Assembly: GCA_948470475.1 (NCBI GenBank)
Contig: OX419344.1
Location: 25,864,225-25,928,224 of the forward strand
Source: Galaxea fascicularis
Taxonomy: Eukaryota; Cnidaria; Anthozoa; Scleractinia; Euphylliidae
Direction of reading: 5' to 3'
DNA: 64,000 nt
The position numbers and the translations under genes are program-made. Every line of letters starts with the position of its first letter. Positions within the stretch are counted from its first letter, which is position 1. The notes under the pieces were generated by a model, which made no database searches, was not told the DNA's origin, and was given only the letters and a program-made list of their open reading frames with translations. Below, piece after piece: positions 12,541 to 23,652 of this stretch.

Positions 12541-15500
12541 ATGGCTGGACAGCAACCTTTCCTGAATTCTTCTGGCCTAAACTTATTTCCTTTATTCAGG
12601 AATCCTTTAGGGAATTCCCAGCAGCTTCTTAACAGACTAAATGCATTACGAATGCCACAGCCAAACATTAATCAAGAATCATGTAGTGAGGAGAGTAGCA
12701 GAAACCGAAGAATGCATTTTAATGAGTATTATGACAGGGGGCCACTAGAAAACCGTGGAGAGGAGATGTTCAGAGAACCATCCTACAGACTTAAATATGG
12801 CCAGTCTGAAGATGAAAGGAGGAAGGCGGTTGAAAAAAGGGATAAAATTCATGGGCTGATGGACAGATACATTTCACCAGATTTTGTGTTCCCTGAAATG
12901 GGCCCTGATAAGTATAGTGAGAGGCAAAGGGGACATGAGTTGAATAGGCAAAATTATGGTGCCTCTGCAACTAGGCAAACACCCATTCAGTTATCTTCCC
13001 AGTCAAAACATAGAGAGGGTAATGCTAGAGAGGGCAATTATGGCACTCGGAATGATGTTGCTGTACCCTGGAATGCAGTACTTCGCTGTAATTGTTATCT
13101 AGTGCCTCCTTTAGATGACACCTATGTGCTTCAATTGAGTGAAAAGCAGCCTGGATGTCGCACTGTTTTTATTAATGGTCTTCCCAAAATGGCAGACGAA
13201 GACATCATTTTAGAGATTTTTAGTGTATGTGGACCCATTGAAAAAATCACTGTGAACAATGGCCGTGCAAAGTCCCAAAAGAAACATTGCCAAGTGCAGT
13301 TTGTTGAGCATGGCTCTGCAGAGAAAGCAGTCAAGTTCAATGGCCATGTTCTTGTCATTGGGGATGGATGTGACAGAGAAACAAAAATTGGCAGAATTCG
13401 TGTTGATTATTCTAAATTACCAGTTGATAACAAAGAGACAGGCATTAAAATAGCAAATAAGCAACCTCATTCTCAAGATGAAGAGAAGTATGTGAGCATT
13501 GTATATTCCCGCAAGGAAGTTTTCCATCTCCTTGACCTTATTCGCCACGATAAAGCCATAACTGAGTCTCTGAATGTGTTAACTCATTGGTTTGAAAAAG
13601 GAGAATGTAATCGCTCGACAGTGAATGTTTTTCATACAGTCCTTAGCACTGTTCACACTCTCATCAAGCGGCTTATCAATAGACGTAAGGAACACGAACA
13701 GCTAGTAGAGATGCAGAAACAACAGGCTTTGGAAAGGGCCAAAGAAATCAAGCAACAATGTGAGTTAAATGGATAAACAGTAGTTTCCATATGTCAGTAA
13801 ACTAGTGTGAACTTATTAGATAGATTTTGGGAATGATGAAAAGGGCTCTAATATTATTTTAACATGTTTCAATTTAAGTTACCGCTAATAACTCTTTGTC
13901 AATGCCAGCAGTGAGTCAGGATATTACCAATAGTGAAGAATAACACTATAACCTTCGTCATTAGATGAGGCTGTATGGAAGGTGTTTGAAGCAGCAACTA
14001 AACAAAAGTCATGGGACCACTTCACCAAGGCACAACGGAAAAATATCACTCAGTGGCAAAGTGCGATTAAAAATGTGAGTATGATCTTCTTTGTTCAGTC
14101 TCTTATGTATATGTTACAGGTTAAATTTGATCTCAGGTCATTTTTGATTTAACCTAGGTCAAAATGAAATTCCTTTGTCTTCTCATGAATAATTAGGGTT
14201 AGGAGACAAAGGAATTTCATTTTGACCTAGGTTAAATCAAAAATGACCTGAGATCAAATTTAACCTGTAACATATACATTGTTATTGTAGTAGTTAATCA
14301 AAAATGACCTGCCAGGTACAGGGTTTTCCCTTTCAAAGGATGTTGCAGGCGGGTGCGTCTGTCAAAATAACAACAGTGATTCTCCTGCATTTAGTTGCCA
14401 GCAGCTGAGTCATTCACAGGCAATGAAAATCGTCAGTTGTTGTTTGAAAGGGAAAACCCTGCAGTTAATGTTGCAATTTTTGCAACTGCTGGGCACAGAA
14501 GATTTTCTGGATTGTTGCTCTATCTGCAACTGCAGGTTGAACACTGGGAGTGGTAGAAAACTTTCCTTTTTCGTCAGACTGGTGCTGATCATTTCTTCCT
14601 CTCTAGCTTTCACCCTCACATTCTTAGTGAAATGCCATATCTCGCTGAGATGGATAGATAGAGCTTTTTCATTAAGGTTTGCACCTCAGTGAAGTCAACT
14701 ATAATAATAATAATAATAACTATAGGCCATATTGGTCTTCACTTGGCCTTCCAAGTGGCAATTGGATGCTTAAAAAAAATGCAATTTCTTACTTCTCTGA
14801 TTCTTATGCACCGTTGTAATAATACAATACACAAACTCAGCGTAACAAGACAACTGAATTCCTTTCCATAATTTATGTTTACTTCAATGGCATTGTGTTG
14901 ATTATTAACTACTTAATAACCGAGAGTGAGGTCGTTGCGGGAAAATCTCAAACTGAGTCCTTGCCGTATTGACCGAGCACGGAGGTCAATACAGCTAGGC
15001 CGAGGTTTGAGATTTTCCCGTAACGACCGAACGGTCAAGGTTATTAAGTTGTTTATTATATGGCTAACATAACGGTTCTAAAGGGAAAAAAATTAGTTCA
15101 AGCACAAGTCGTCGCTTCACAGTAATCTATTCATTAATTTTTTCCTAACTCAGGTCAAACGTTTTACTAACAGTTTTCCTGGTCGTGTTTTCAGTTTTTT
15201 GGTCTAGATGACACCTATGTGCTTCAATTGAGTGAAAAGCAGCCTGGATGTCGCACTGTTTTTATTAATGGTCTTCCCAAAATGGCAGACATCATTTTAG
15301 AGATTTTTAGTGTATGTGGACCCATTGAAAAAATCACTGTGAACAATGGCCGTGCAAAGTCCCAAAAGAAACATTGCCATTAGTGCAGTCGTGTTTTCAG
15401 TTTTTTGGTCTAGAGGCACCGATTTTCAATGTAAATGGCCTTTGGATGACTTTTTGTTGTTTTTGTTCCTAATTTGCATCATCCGTAATCGGCCCGTGGG

Positions 15501-18500
15501 CATTATGGGAGAATAATGCCCTAGCGCTTTGCTTCGCTAAGCCAATCAGAGTGCGCAGTATATCATATACAAACACTAGCCATATAATAAGTACAGATAA
15601 TTGCATTGCCTTCTCTAATACATCACGTTTTTCAAGTACATTCAACATTACTTGTGTAAACACATTCATGTACAACATGTGAAGGTACAAGATTACAGAT
15701 AAAACTAATACACTACATAGAAAAACTAATAGGGCTGATAATCCAGAAACTACAGCATACAAAATATAATATAATAATGATCATAAGGATCATACAAGTA
15801 AAGAAGTTACTTGCATCTTAGCTTTGGTACATGGCTTCTTCTTTGTTATCCACCATGGCGGCTTTCTTCCTTTTGTTGTTCTTCATTAGTGCTTGGGCTT
15901 GGGCAGAAATGCCAGAAGTGATTTTTGTGGGTGATAGATGGCGACAACAAAGAAAAATGGATGACATTTTTAGACTTGGGCCTTCCACAGGAAGCCCAAG
16001 TAAAAATGATGAAGATGATGATGTTGGAGGAATTCTATCTCTTCTTTCTTATAAGTAAAGTTGGAAGTTTGTCAACCTTGAGTTGCTACAGTCTGTTGTG
16101 CCCAATCCAAATTTGTTCCATATTTGTCTCCAAAATAATACTGAAGTAAGGGATCTGAATTGTTTGGTCCACTCTAGGCAACCCTTACCCCTCCCAATTA
16201 TGAATGCATAGAAGCAGACATGTTTTCACAGCATATGTTGTGACCCATTGTACTCACCCTGCATTAAGTACGGTTCTATCTTAGGTTTAGTTATAGTATT
16301 ATTTGAGGTTTTGGAAATCATTTCATAACTTATAACTGTCTTATAAAGTAGTAAAACTGCCTTATACATAGTGGGAAAAAAATGTTATGATTCATGAAGG
16401 TAAGTTTGCCACAGTTCTCACTTGTGTCATGTTTTGCTTTTTCCCAGGAAATCAAATCAGCTAAAGAGGCTGAGATTCAAAATCGTGTTGAGGTAGGCAT
16501 GGACCTGGACGATGAAGTATCCAGCTTAGGTGGGCTTATTGAACAACCAGCACTGCAAATGGCTGAAAAAGAACAGAAAGAAGAACAAGATAAAGCCATC
16601 ATCTTACCTTCAATATCCAAGAAGAGGCGGGTTGATGGTTCAGGTAATAATGTATTACATGTCAGTGGGTTATGTGCTTTTGTTGATAAGGTGAGAGCGC
16701 TCACCTTCCACCAATGTGTCTCAGGTTCGATTCCCGCACTCAGCATCATGAGTGGGCTGAGTTTGTTAGTTCTCTACTCTGCTCCGAGAGGTTTTTCTTT
16801 AGGTACTCCGGTTTTCCCCTCTCCTCAAAAACAGACATTTCATTTGATTTAGAGTTTATTTGATTTACAGTCTCCCCAGTTAATAGAGCACTCATGTTCG
16901 GCTAGAACGATCTGAGACTTAAATAAAGTTATTATTATTACTAATAATAATTATAATTATTTACTCCACTTTTGTTTTCATTTTAGAATCTGACACAGAC
17001 TCAGCTGTTGCTCTTAGGTTAGAGAATGAGAAGTTGCGCACACAAGTTGAGAGTTTGAAGGCAATTGCTGAACAAAACACAAGTCTGATGTGGTCCATGC
17101 AAAGCTATCAAAATCAAGCTGAACAGATTAGGCAGCAATACACTTACCTGGTGGCACAGAAAGATTATGAGGTATTGGATCCTTTGTCTGAACAGAGACA
17201 CGATTTTGGTTGGACAAGCCGGTTTATAGTTAACACCAGCTAGAAATTAAATATCCAAGGAAGTGGAAACAAAAACTTTAAATCTCTTAATATTTAGAAA
17301 GTCGTCTTTGGGATTTTTCAAAGAAATTTCCATTCATGAATTCGTGCCACATGCTAAATAAAGCTGATCTGTTTGCTTATCTGGCGTTGCTGATTATTTA
17401 TTGTATCACTATCTATTCTGTTGGTGTGTCCCTGGTAACAGTTGTTAAACTGTTCTAGGAAAAACTGACAATGACATTTTTCTATCAGATTTTTCAGCTG
17501 AAGAATGCTTTACAAGGTGCAAATATACTCGATGATCCACAGGTAAGTAGAGATGGAACAACACTGCGCGGTGCACTTACACGGAGACGCAGTTACATAC
17601 ATGTGGAGTAGTTAAAGAGGCATTCCCCTTTTTGCGCCTGATCTATCTACCTGAATAATTAGGATCTGAGTAATTTCGTGATATTATATGTTACCCGCGC
17701 CCCATAATAACGCAATAAACACACAAATAATAAGCACTTCAGACGTGTAATTTTCCTTCACACACACATCGATTTCTCTCACAACGTTTTTTGAGCGTTC
17801 TCCCTCGTGTAAAGTGTCCCGGATGTTAATGCTTACGTCATCACGTCACGCATCACGGACTCTTCGACTCTATGTCACGCCACGAATCACGGGCTCTATG
17901 TTTACATCCTAACATATACATTTATTTTCTTTTGTGGGGGAAACGCATGATAAACTCCATGTGTTTGACTCCGGTTGGAATGGTCGATGAAACTGACGTT
18001 ATATTATATTTTTGTGTACAACTCCCCCACCGACGCAGCGCCACAGTTTCTTTAGAAACTACCCCCTTTATTCACTTAACGTTATGTCAGTCAAGTTTCT
18101 ATTTTCGGGTCAAGCCTTTCCTATATTCACAATTGAATGGTCGAGGTTTCTTGCACATGTTTGAGCCTAGCATTTCACCACACTGAAGGGTGAATACGGT
18201 TGATTCTGTCGCCGTTGTTTGAATGCATAGTGTAACGATTGACCTTTGATTTGCAGAGAGCGATGTCTGACTTGGAAATTGTGGTGGACATGAGCAAAGA
18301 CAGTCCAAGCACGACAGATATGGATCTTGAAACAGATGAAGACGTTAGAGCAAAGAACGACAGATCCATTAAAGGCGAAGACACGAAGAAGGCGGAAACA
18401 AAAAATGACGAAAAGTCAATAAATAATGGGAGCGAGGATGTGATGAATGAAAACAGTGGGCACCTCACTAGAGGACAGAATGGTGGTGAACAACATGCTG

Positions 18501-19486
18501 ATACAAGATTTGGTGACTTGATTTCCTCGTCAAGTCAAGCTGGGCTTGATGTAACGCCAGAGGAATCTGATTTGTGTCGTGAAGGTGGTTCTATTAATAG
18601 CGAAAACAGAATAATAGAAATAGGAGAGAGTGGGATTGAAGACAAAACGGAGAAGGTGAAGGAAGCGGATGATTCCATAAAGCGAGAGAAGATAGAAGAG
18701 GGAAAACCAGCAGATGCAACAGATACCCAAGCAGACGAAGAAATAAAACAAGAAGAGAACGAAGAAGAAGGAAATGGGGGAAAACAAGCGCAAAGGGAAG
18801 AGAGAGAACCGAACGAAAAAGTAGTGAACGGAGACAGTGCAGAGGAGGGAGCGGAAGGGAGTGGTCGTTTTGTGCAGATAGACGATGAGCAGTTTGAGGT
18901 GATTGATGACATGGATGAAGAAGACAGCGATGATGATTACAGGGAAGTGACTGTTCCAAGTCCCAGGCGTGAACGTCATACAGACAGTGAACAGTTCCTT
19001 ACTGAATCATCTTTGAACGGGCCCGAGGACAATGCACAGAAGAAGATAGAAATTTGTGAAGATGGTTACAAAGAAGTCACCACTCATACTGCCTTGTCTA
19101 CAAATGATGACCAACTGAATGACCAGCTTCCCGCAGATTCGTTAGATTATGAAAGTGATTACGCTGCCCAGTATCAAGCGTGGCTGTCAACTGCTGCACC
19201 CAGTTACATTAGCCAGGATCATGGGCCTGCCAAGGTTCGCATTTCTGGTGAAGAACTCGTGCTTGTTGGCATCATATGTTCGTACTTACAGCTGTGCCCT
19301 TCAGGTGCAACAAGTGGCGAGGTACGAGACTACCTGTCGAGACAGTTCAAAGAACGCAGAAAGGAAGTGGTGGAAAGATTGTTATACAGTCTCCCTGTCT
19401 TGTTCAAGGCAGACGATGCCTGTGGAAATGCTAAATGGAAGTTCTGTGGATTTGAAAATTTGGAAGAGTTCAAGGGAGAAACATAA
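12541..19486 (+). CDS. ENOX: Ecto-NOX disulfide-thiol exchanger-like RRM protein
   Basis: Plus-strand exons 12541-13759, 13965-14074, 16448-16643, 16987-17171, 17489-17542 and 18257-19486 join in phase to 997 residues; human ENOX1 is 643. Order of parts: disordered N-terminus (1-200); one RRM (about 207-290, CRTVFINGLP, then HCQVQFVEHG); an ENOX-specific helical region (318-400, ESLNVLTHWFEKGECNRSTV); the hallmark KSWDHFTKAQRKNI (exon 2); coiled coil (510-570); then a very acidic Glu/Asp/Lys-rich insert of about 300 residues; and a C-terminal winged-helix-like domain (914-997, LVGIICSYLQLCPSGA, KWKFCGFE) that ends the human proteins too. Vertebrate ENOX proteins are described as cell-surface hydroquinone oxidases with disulfide-thiol exchange, although an RRM also suggests RNA binding. 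The ATG at 12541 has a good context; an upstream exon could extend the frame. The acidic insert is unusual for the family. Confidence 0.9.
14105..14279. mobile_element. Near-perfect foldback in ENOX intron 2
   Basis: Two arms of about 76 bp, 14105-14181 and 14203-14279, are reverse complements (arm start TATGTATATGTTACAGGTTA). The loop is about 20 bp. It would form a hairpin in the pre-mRNA. A further TIR pair lies beside it at about 14316-14463 (CAGGGTTTTCCCTTTCAAA and its complement). Confidence 0.75.
14911..15050. mobile_element. Inverted-repeat MITE in ENOX intron 2
   Basis: Ends ACTTAATAACCGAGAGTG and complement of AACTTAATAACCTTGACC; both arms share CGGGAAAATCTCAAAC. No coding sequence. 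Confidence 0.6.
15182..15414 (+). pseudogene. Partial copy of the ENOX RRM exon inserted in ENOX intron 2
   Basis: Positions 15205-15389 repeat 13112-13300 of the first coding ENOX exon. By eye there is no substitution over about 175 aligned bases; the only changes are loss of 6 bp (GAAGAC, after GGCAGAC) and two added T near the end. The copy sits between exact 27-bp direct repeats at 15182-15208 and 15388-15414 (beginning GTCGTGTTTTCAGTTTTTTG). It covers codons for the first half of the RRM only and lacks a full exon context. It looks like a very recent insertion templated by the neighbouring exon. No poly(A) tail is seen. Confidence 0.85.
16664..16945 (+). mobile_element. tRNA-derived SINE, copy 1 (degraded head)
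   Basis: Located in ENOX intron 3. It has a tRNA-like head with a recognisable B box (GGTTCGATTCCCG, about 16722), a body with GGTACTCCGGTTTTCCCCTC and GAGACTTAAATAAAG, and an ATT-type tail at 16927-16945. The same body and tail are in the minus-strand copy at 50530-50812. The A-box end is diverged or truncated here. Confidence 0.8.
18005..18075 (+). repeat. Penelope-family tail fragment
   Basis: TTTTTGTGTACAACTCCCCC ... CAGTTTCTTTAGAAACTACC matches the sequence that follows the hammerhead-like motif at 25857 and the inverted copy near 22915. It lacks the motif itself. Confidence 0.6.
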
Positions 19487-20929
19487 ATGCAGATACAATA
19501 TACTTGCGTTGTTTGGTGATCGTTATGAAGCTGTACGAATTTGAGGTCTATTTCAACAGCATGACTTGTTCGCCTACAACACGGTGACGTAAGGGTACAA
19601 AATCATGTCAGATAGCTTGTAATCAATATTGTAAACACCTTACGGATGTTTAGCATTACCATAAAGTGCAAGGTAAAAGTATTACGCAAAAACCTAATAT
19701 ATTGTATTTTCAACTTCCTACTCTTACCACGACAAATGACAAAAAAGGCTTTTTTGCAACGTTGCAGTTTCCGCCCTTCAAGAGCTTTGTTATTTAAATC
19801 GTTATTTTTTGTGTGTAGCAGAGAACATATTTTAACATCATGACTACTGAATTTTTTCTGTGATCCCTACAACGGCGTTAACGGGGTCTTTTCCTCTGTC
19901 GGAAAGTCTGTGCAAGTTCAGTTTCATTTTCCTTTTCAATAGATGTATTTGAGAAAAAACGCTGTTGATGATGTAGCTCGCAATGTTTCTTAGTTGCAGT
20001 TATTGAGAAAGTGTGACATCTGTAGATACATGTAAAGAAAATCCAGCTCACATACTCCACATGTAAGTGTTTTTGATACTGGAGAACTTATCCGCTTCCC
20101 TAGTGCTGACATACTTCGGGTCGGTTCTACACGAAGAGTTGTAGTGGGCAGAATCTTCTTCGAATATCGAAGCCTATGCTAACGTACAAAATTGCACGCA
20201 AGCCTTTTTTTGCGCTGGAAACAGCGTATTTGTCCGCTTCGAAAAGAAAAACGTAAGGTCGATATCAGCGGCTTTGGAGAAATTTAGATCCGTTGCTGAG
20301 GAGGAGGTGTGGCCATTTTTCTTTTGTTTGTCCAAAAGCAAGAAAATGCGATAGCCTTCTTCCTTGAGTTTCCTCAGCTTACTAAAATCCTAATCCCAGG
20401 ATGCTTTTCTTCCAACAACTTTCACGTTATTAGCGAAACAGAAATCTTTTTTCCTAAATACTTTTTCGCAAAAATATGTATCAAGTGTACCATTGCTCAT
20501 TCAGCAATTCGCGATTCCCCTGGATATTTCTCGGCAAAAATTGGCCATCCGAGCGACGGCTTCAGCTCGGATATGTAAAACGGTTTGAGCATGAATTTAA
20601 TACCTTCGGTTTGTGATTGCTTTTGAATTCACTACTCTTGTGGTTATATAGTGTATTTTGTTATTTACCACCATGTTGTGAACCGCAAGGCAACTATCAC
20701 AATATTTGCTTCAAATAGAACGACGAGCGCGCCTTCAATTGACGCTGATGACAATGATGTGTGCCAAATGACGTATAGGACCTGCCAGGAGGCTTCTGTG
20801 ATTCAACAGAGACTACTGGGGACAGGTGGTCGGCCCAGCGCCCAGCCTCCACCCAACCCTGATGAGTGCGAGGGCAGACCACGGCACCGGTAACTACGAT
20901 CCCTACTCTTCCATTAATGTGTGAGCTCT
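19487..20929. other. ENOX 3' flank, no gene recognised
   Basis: Probable 3' UTR of ENOX followed by unassigned sequence. An open stretch at about 20215-20350 (VFVRFEKKNVRSISAALEK, then stops) has coding-like composition but I cannot assign it. Nothing else is seen. Confidence 0.35.
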
Positions 20930-20933
20930 TTAA

Positions 20934-21735
20934 GGGGGGAGATTCTTAACTACAAACCTGTGGCTATGTAAAACTTTTACCCGTCATATCTTTGATGTCC
21001 GAATATCAAAGAACAATCCCTTTGGACACGGATGTTCTACAGAAGGTCCCCTGTAATTTCTCGAACGACAGCCATATTTGGCAAGTCACGTGAAATTATT
21101 GACTTTTTACAATAATGAATACAATACCAATGTTCGGAGAGCATTGTTTTGAACGTCTTGACGTAAGGATTTGTTGAAATTGTGCTTATGACGAAAATTA
21201 TCCTGCTTTGAAGGGAGTTTTTAACACACTTTGTTTGATTGCGTTTGTGTTGAGAGATAAAACGGAAAATCGATACGTGGGATTATAGAGAACGTTTTGA
21301 TCTTTCGTCTTCGCCCAAAAAATATCGCCGAAGAAGTTGTTCCATCGAGTTTTAGGCTTTTTTCGTTCTTTTTAACCGTTTGAGACTGGTAACTATCAGC
21401 GCATGCGTCGTAAGCTAATTTTCCGCCATCTTTCTTTGCGTTCCGCTGGACAAAAGTAACGACGGTTACGTGGACGAGTTCGGACAGAGTTTGCTGAAGA
21501 AGCCAATACTGCCTTTTTCTGGTGCCTGGGCATACTTTTAACCCGCTTAGCCCAGAAACCTCAAGAAAACGAAACGTTGTTGCAACAGACAAAGTTTTTT
21601 ACAATTATATTTCCCGCTATTTTGGCGGCAGTCCGATCGGCGACCCGCACTGTGCGGATTACCGCTGGAGTTTATGTTTGCAGTCGGCAATGTAAGCGTT
21701 CTTAGCAACAGGTTTGTAGTTAAGAGTCTCCCCCC
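20934..21735. mobile_element. Non-autonomous TIR transposon, TTAA target site
   Basis: Inverted ends GGGGGGAGATTCTTAACTAC and complement of the right end GGGGGGAGACTCTTAACTAC, each flanked by TTAA (20930-20933, 21736-21739). 802 bp, no transposase ORF. Part of the same broad family as 50171-51130, whose left end reads GGGGGCACTAACTTAACTAC. Kolobok or piggyBac type by target site. Confidence 0.75.
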
Positions 21736-21739
21736 TTAA

Positions 21740-22900
21740 CGTCCCCCTCCTGTTTCACGGATGACAGTAATACGTTGGCTTCCTTGGTTGATTGTATTCT
21801 TGGTCTTATACAATGCGTTTGCGACACTCGTTACGTGGATGAACCGTTCGTCATTTGTTACGATTTGTTACTGATCAGTTATCATTTGACCATTGTTTGT
21901 TTGTCCTTCATTTGTCCCAAATGCGAGACACTTTTGCCTACATTATCTGCTGTTGCGAGCTAGGCAGATTTTCCGCGCTGAAGATTCTGGGAAGCAAAAC
22001 CCCGTCGAGAAAGCTCTTGTGAAGATCGCAAAAAAGTCTAAACAAACTACACTAGGTGTAGTGATTGAGGTCTGTGTTTGCAGTTCTTTACCTATTGCAC
22101 TTGCCGATCATCATCATTGCAACATTACCAAAATGAACGACGTCACCAGTGGTACAAGTTGCGTACCGTACCCTTTATTTAATACGAACATCTCACTTAA
22201 AAACTTGTTCCACTAAGTGATATGATAAAGCTCGGACTTACTTTAAGCACTGGCGCGCGTCTGCAAACCTCCGGACAGGAGAGTTCGTACGTTTTGAGAA
22301 ACATTCCCCTGGTGTTACACTTGCTTTAATAAGGCTCACCAAGGGTCTGCTTAGAACGTACATGATAACCTTCCAACTTAATCAATCACAATTAATTTGC
22401 TGTTACGGAGTATGGTAGTAGCTCATGCAATACTACAACGTTGTTATAACAACTGATTTGAAGCTTCTAAACAACTTAATATTGAAAAATAATACAAACT
22501 GCTTTATTTCGAAAGAAAGGCGTGTCATCTAATAACAGTACAAAATTTTATATCTGATTTTTTAAAGTATATATTAGCCTGATTTTAGGAATTTATAGTA
22601 ATAATATTTCTCCACATTCGCTTCAGGTGAACTGATTTTTTTGGGGAAAAAGGCATTGGGTCCGGTTCATACCTCGAACTATTCATGTACTCAATCTAAT
22701 GCAAATGAGTTAGAACAAAAGATTTTCCTAATTAGCATTCGATTCGGCGCATGAGGGAGTTCGACCTTTGAAACGAGCCTTACATGGTAGACAGATCAAT
22801 AAAATACGTTGTTGTAATGCATGTGGAAACAATATTGTTCAGTTTAAAGGGTTTTAAACATCGTACTTTCTAAAAATGCATTTATTGTGGTTTAATTAAC
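21740..22900. other. No recognisable feature
   Basis: AT-rich sequence with short ORFs lacking any family signal. Nothing convincing is seen. Confidence 0.5.
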
Positions 22901-22904
22901 ATTG

Positions 22905-23095
22905 AATAAAGGGGGTTGTTTCTAAAGAAACTGCGAAGCTGTGTCGATGGGGAAGTTGTACACAATAATTTGGTTTTATCAACGGAGTTGATAACGTAAA
23001 TTGACCACCGTACAGGGATTATAAAAGCCGACGTTTTGAGCGTTAGCCCTTCGCTCTGATGAAGGGCTAACGCTCGAAACGAGGATCAATGAGAA
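22905..23095 (-). repeat. Penelope-family tail, two copies head to head
   Basis: On the minus strand 23056-22910 contains GCGAAGGGCTAACGCTC, then the tail GTTATCAACTCCGTTGATAA and the GTTGTACAC...TTTCTTTAGAAAC block. On the plus strand 23052-23080 holds a second core, CTCTGATGAAGGGCTAACGC followed by TCGAAACG. The two cores overlap in inverted orientation. Confidence 0.65.
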
Positions 23096-23652
23096 CTTTA
23101 GTATCATAAACTAGTAAAGTAAAATGCTGAGGGGTGCTACCTTGTTTCACGTTTTTTGTCTTGTTCCTAGGCCACAATGTTACGAGTTTCGTCCTTGTGA
23201 TGAATTTTTAGAATCCTCAGAGAAGACTGCATCATCTTACCATAACGAACACGAATAAAACCAGGTAACATTAAATAAACACTTAATGACTCTCGCCAAT
23301 AGAAAGAGGGTTTGAGAAATCTTGATCTGTTCAAAAAGAATAATATTCTCACTGCTACTCTCTGTGGAATCTCCAAGTTATTTTCCATGGATCTCCAGAG
23401 TTTCCTCTCTTAAGGGTTGGCAGGTCTGCAGTGCAATGCCGCGCAGTTAAAAAAACATTCTATTATACATGTATGATAATTGCTCAGTATTCAACTATCA
23501 AAAGTTTACAGTACATTAAAAGTTGTGTTTTTCTGTTGTTTCGGCTAAGCCTGACATTCGTTTTATCCTTCGTGTATATTTTTTGTTCTCTGTACGTATT
23601 TTCTTTTTCATTTTTATGAAAAACAGTTCAAACTTGCTTTAAAGGTCCTTTT

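Noticed and set aside
15469..15762. Hydrophobic 97-codon minus-strand ORF resembling a membrane protein
   Set aside because: AT-rich intronic sequence with repeat pieces; no conserved motif, and it lies within an ENOX intron.
16394..16852. 152-codon ORF read as one protein
   Set aside because: Only 16448-16643 is an ENOX exon; the rest is intron and SINE.
18530..18979. Long minus-strand ORFs (149, 125 and 121 codons)
   Set aside because: They are antisense shadows of the Glu/Lys-rich ENOX exon; the low-complexity purine strand keeps the opposite frames open.
23167..23388. Minus-strand 73-codon ORF as a missing kinase exon
   Set aside because: No kinase motif; the residue pattern fits no subdomain and no splice phase links it to exon 4 of the receptor-like gene.
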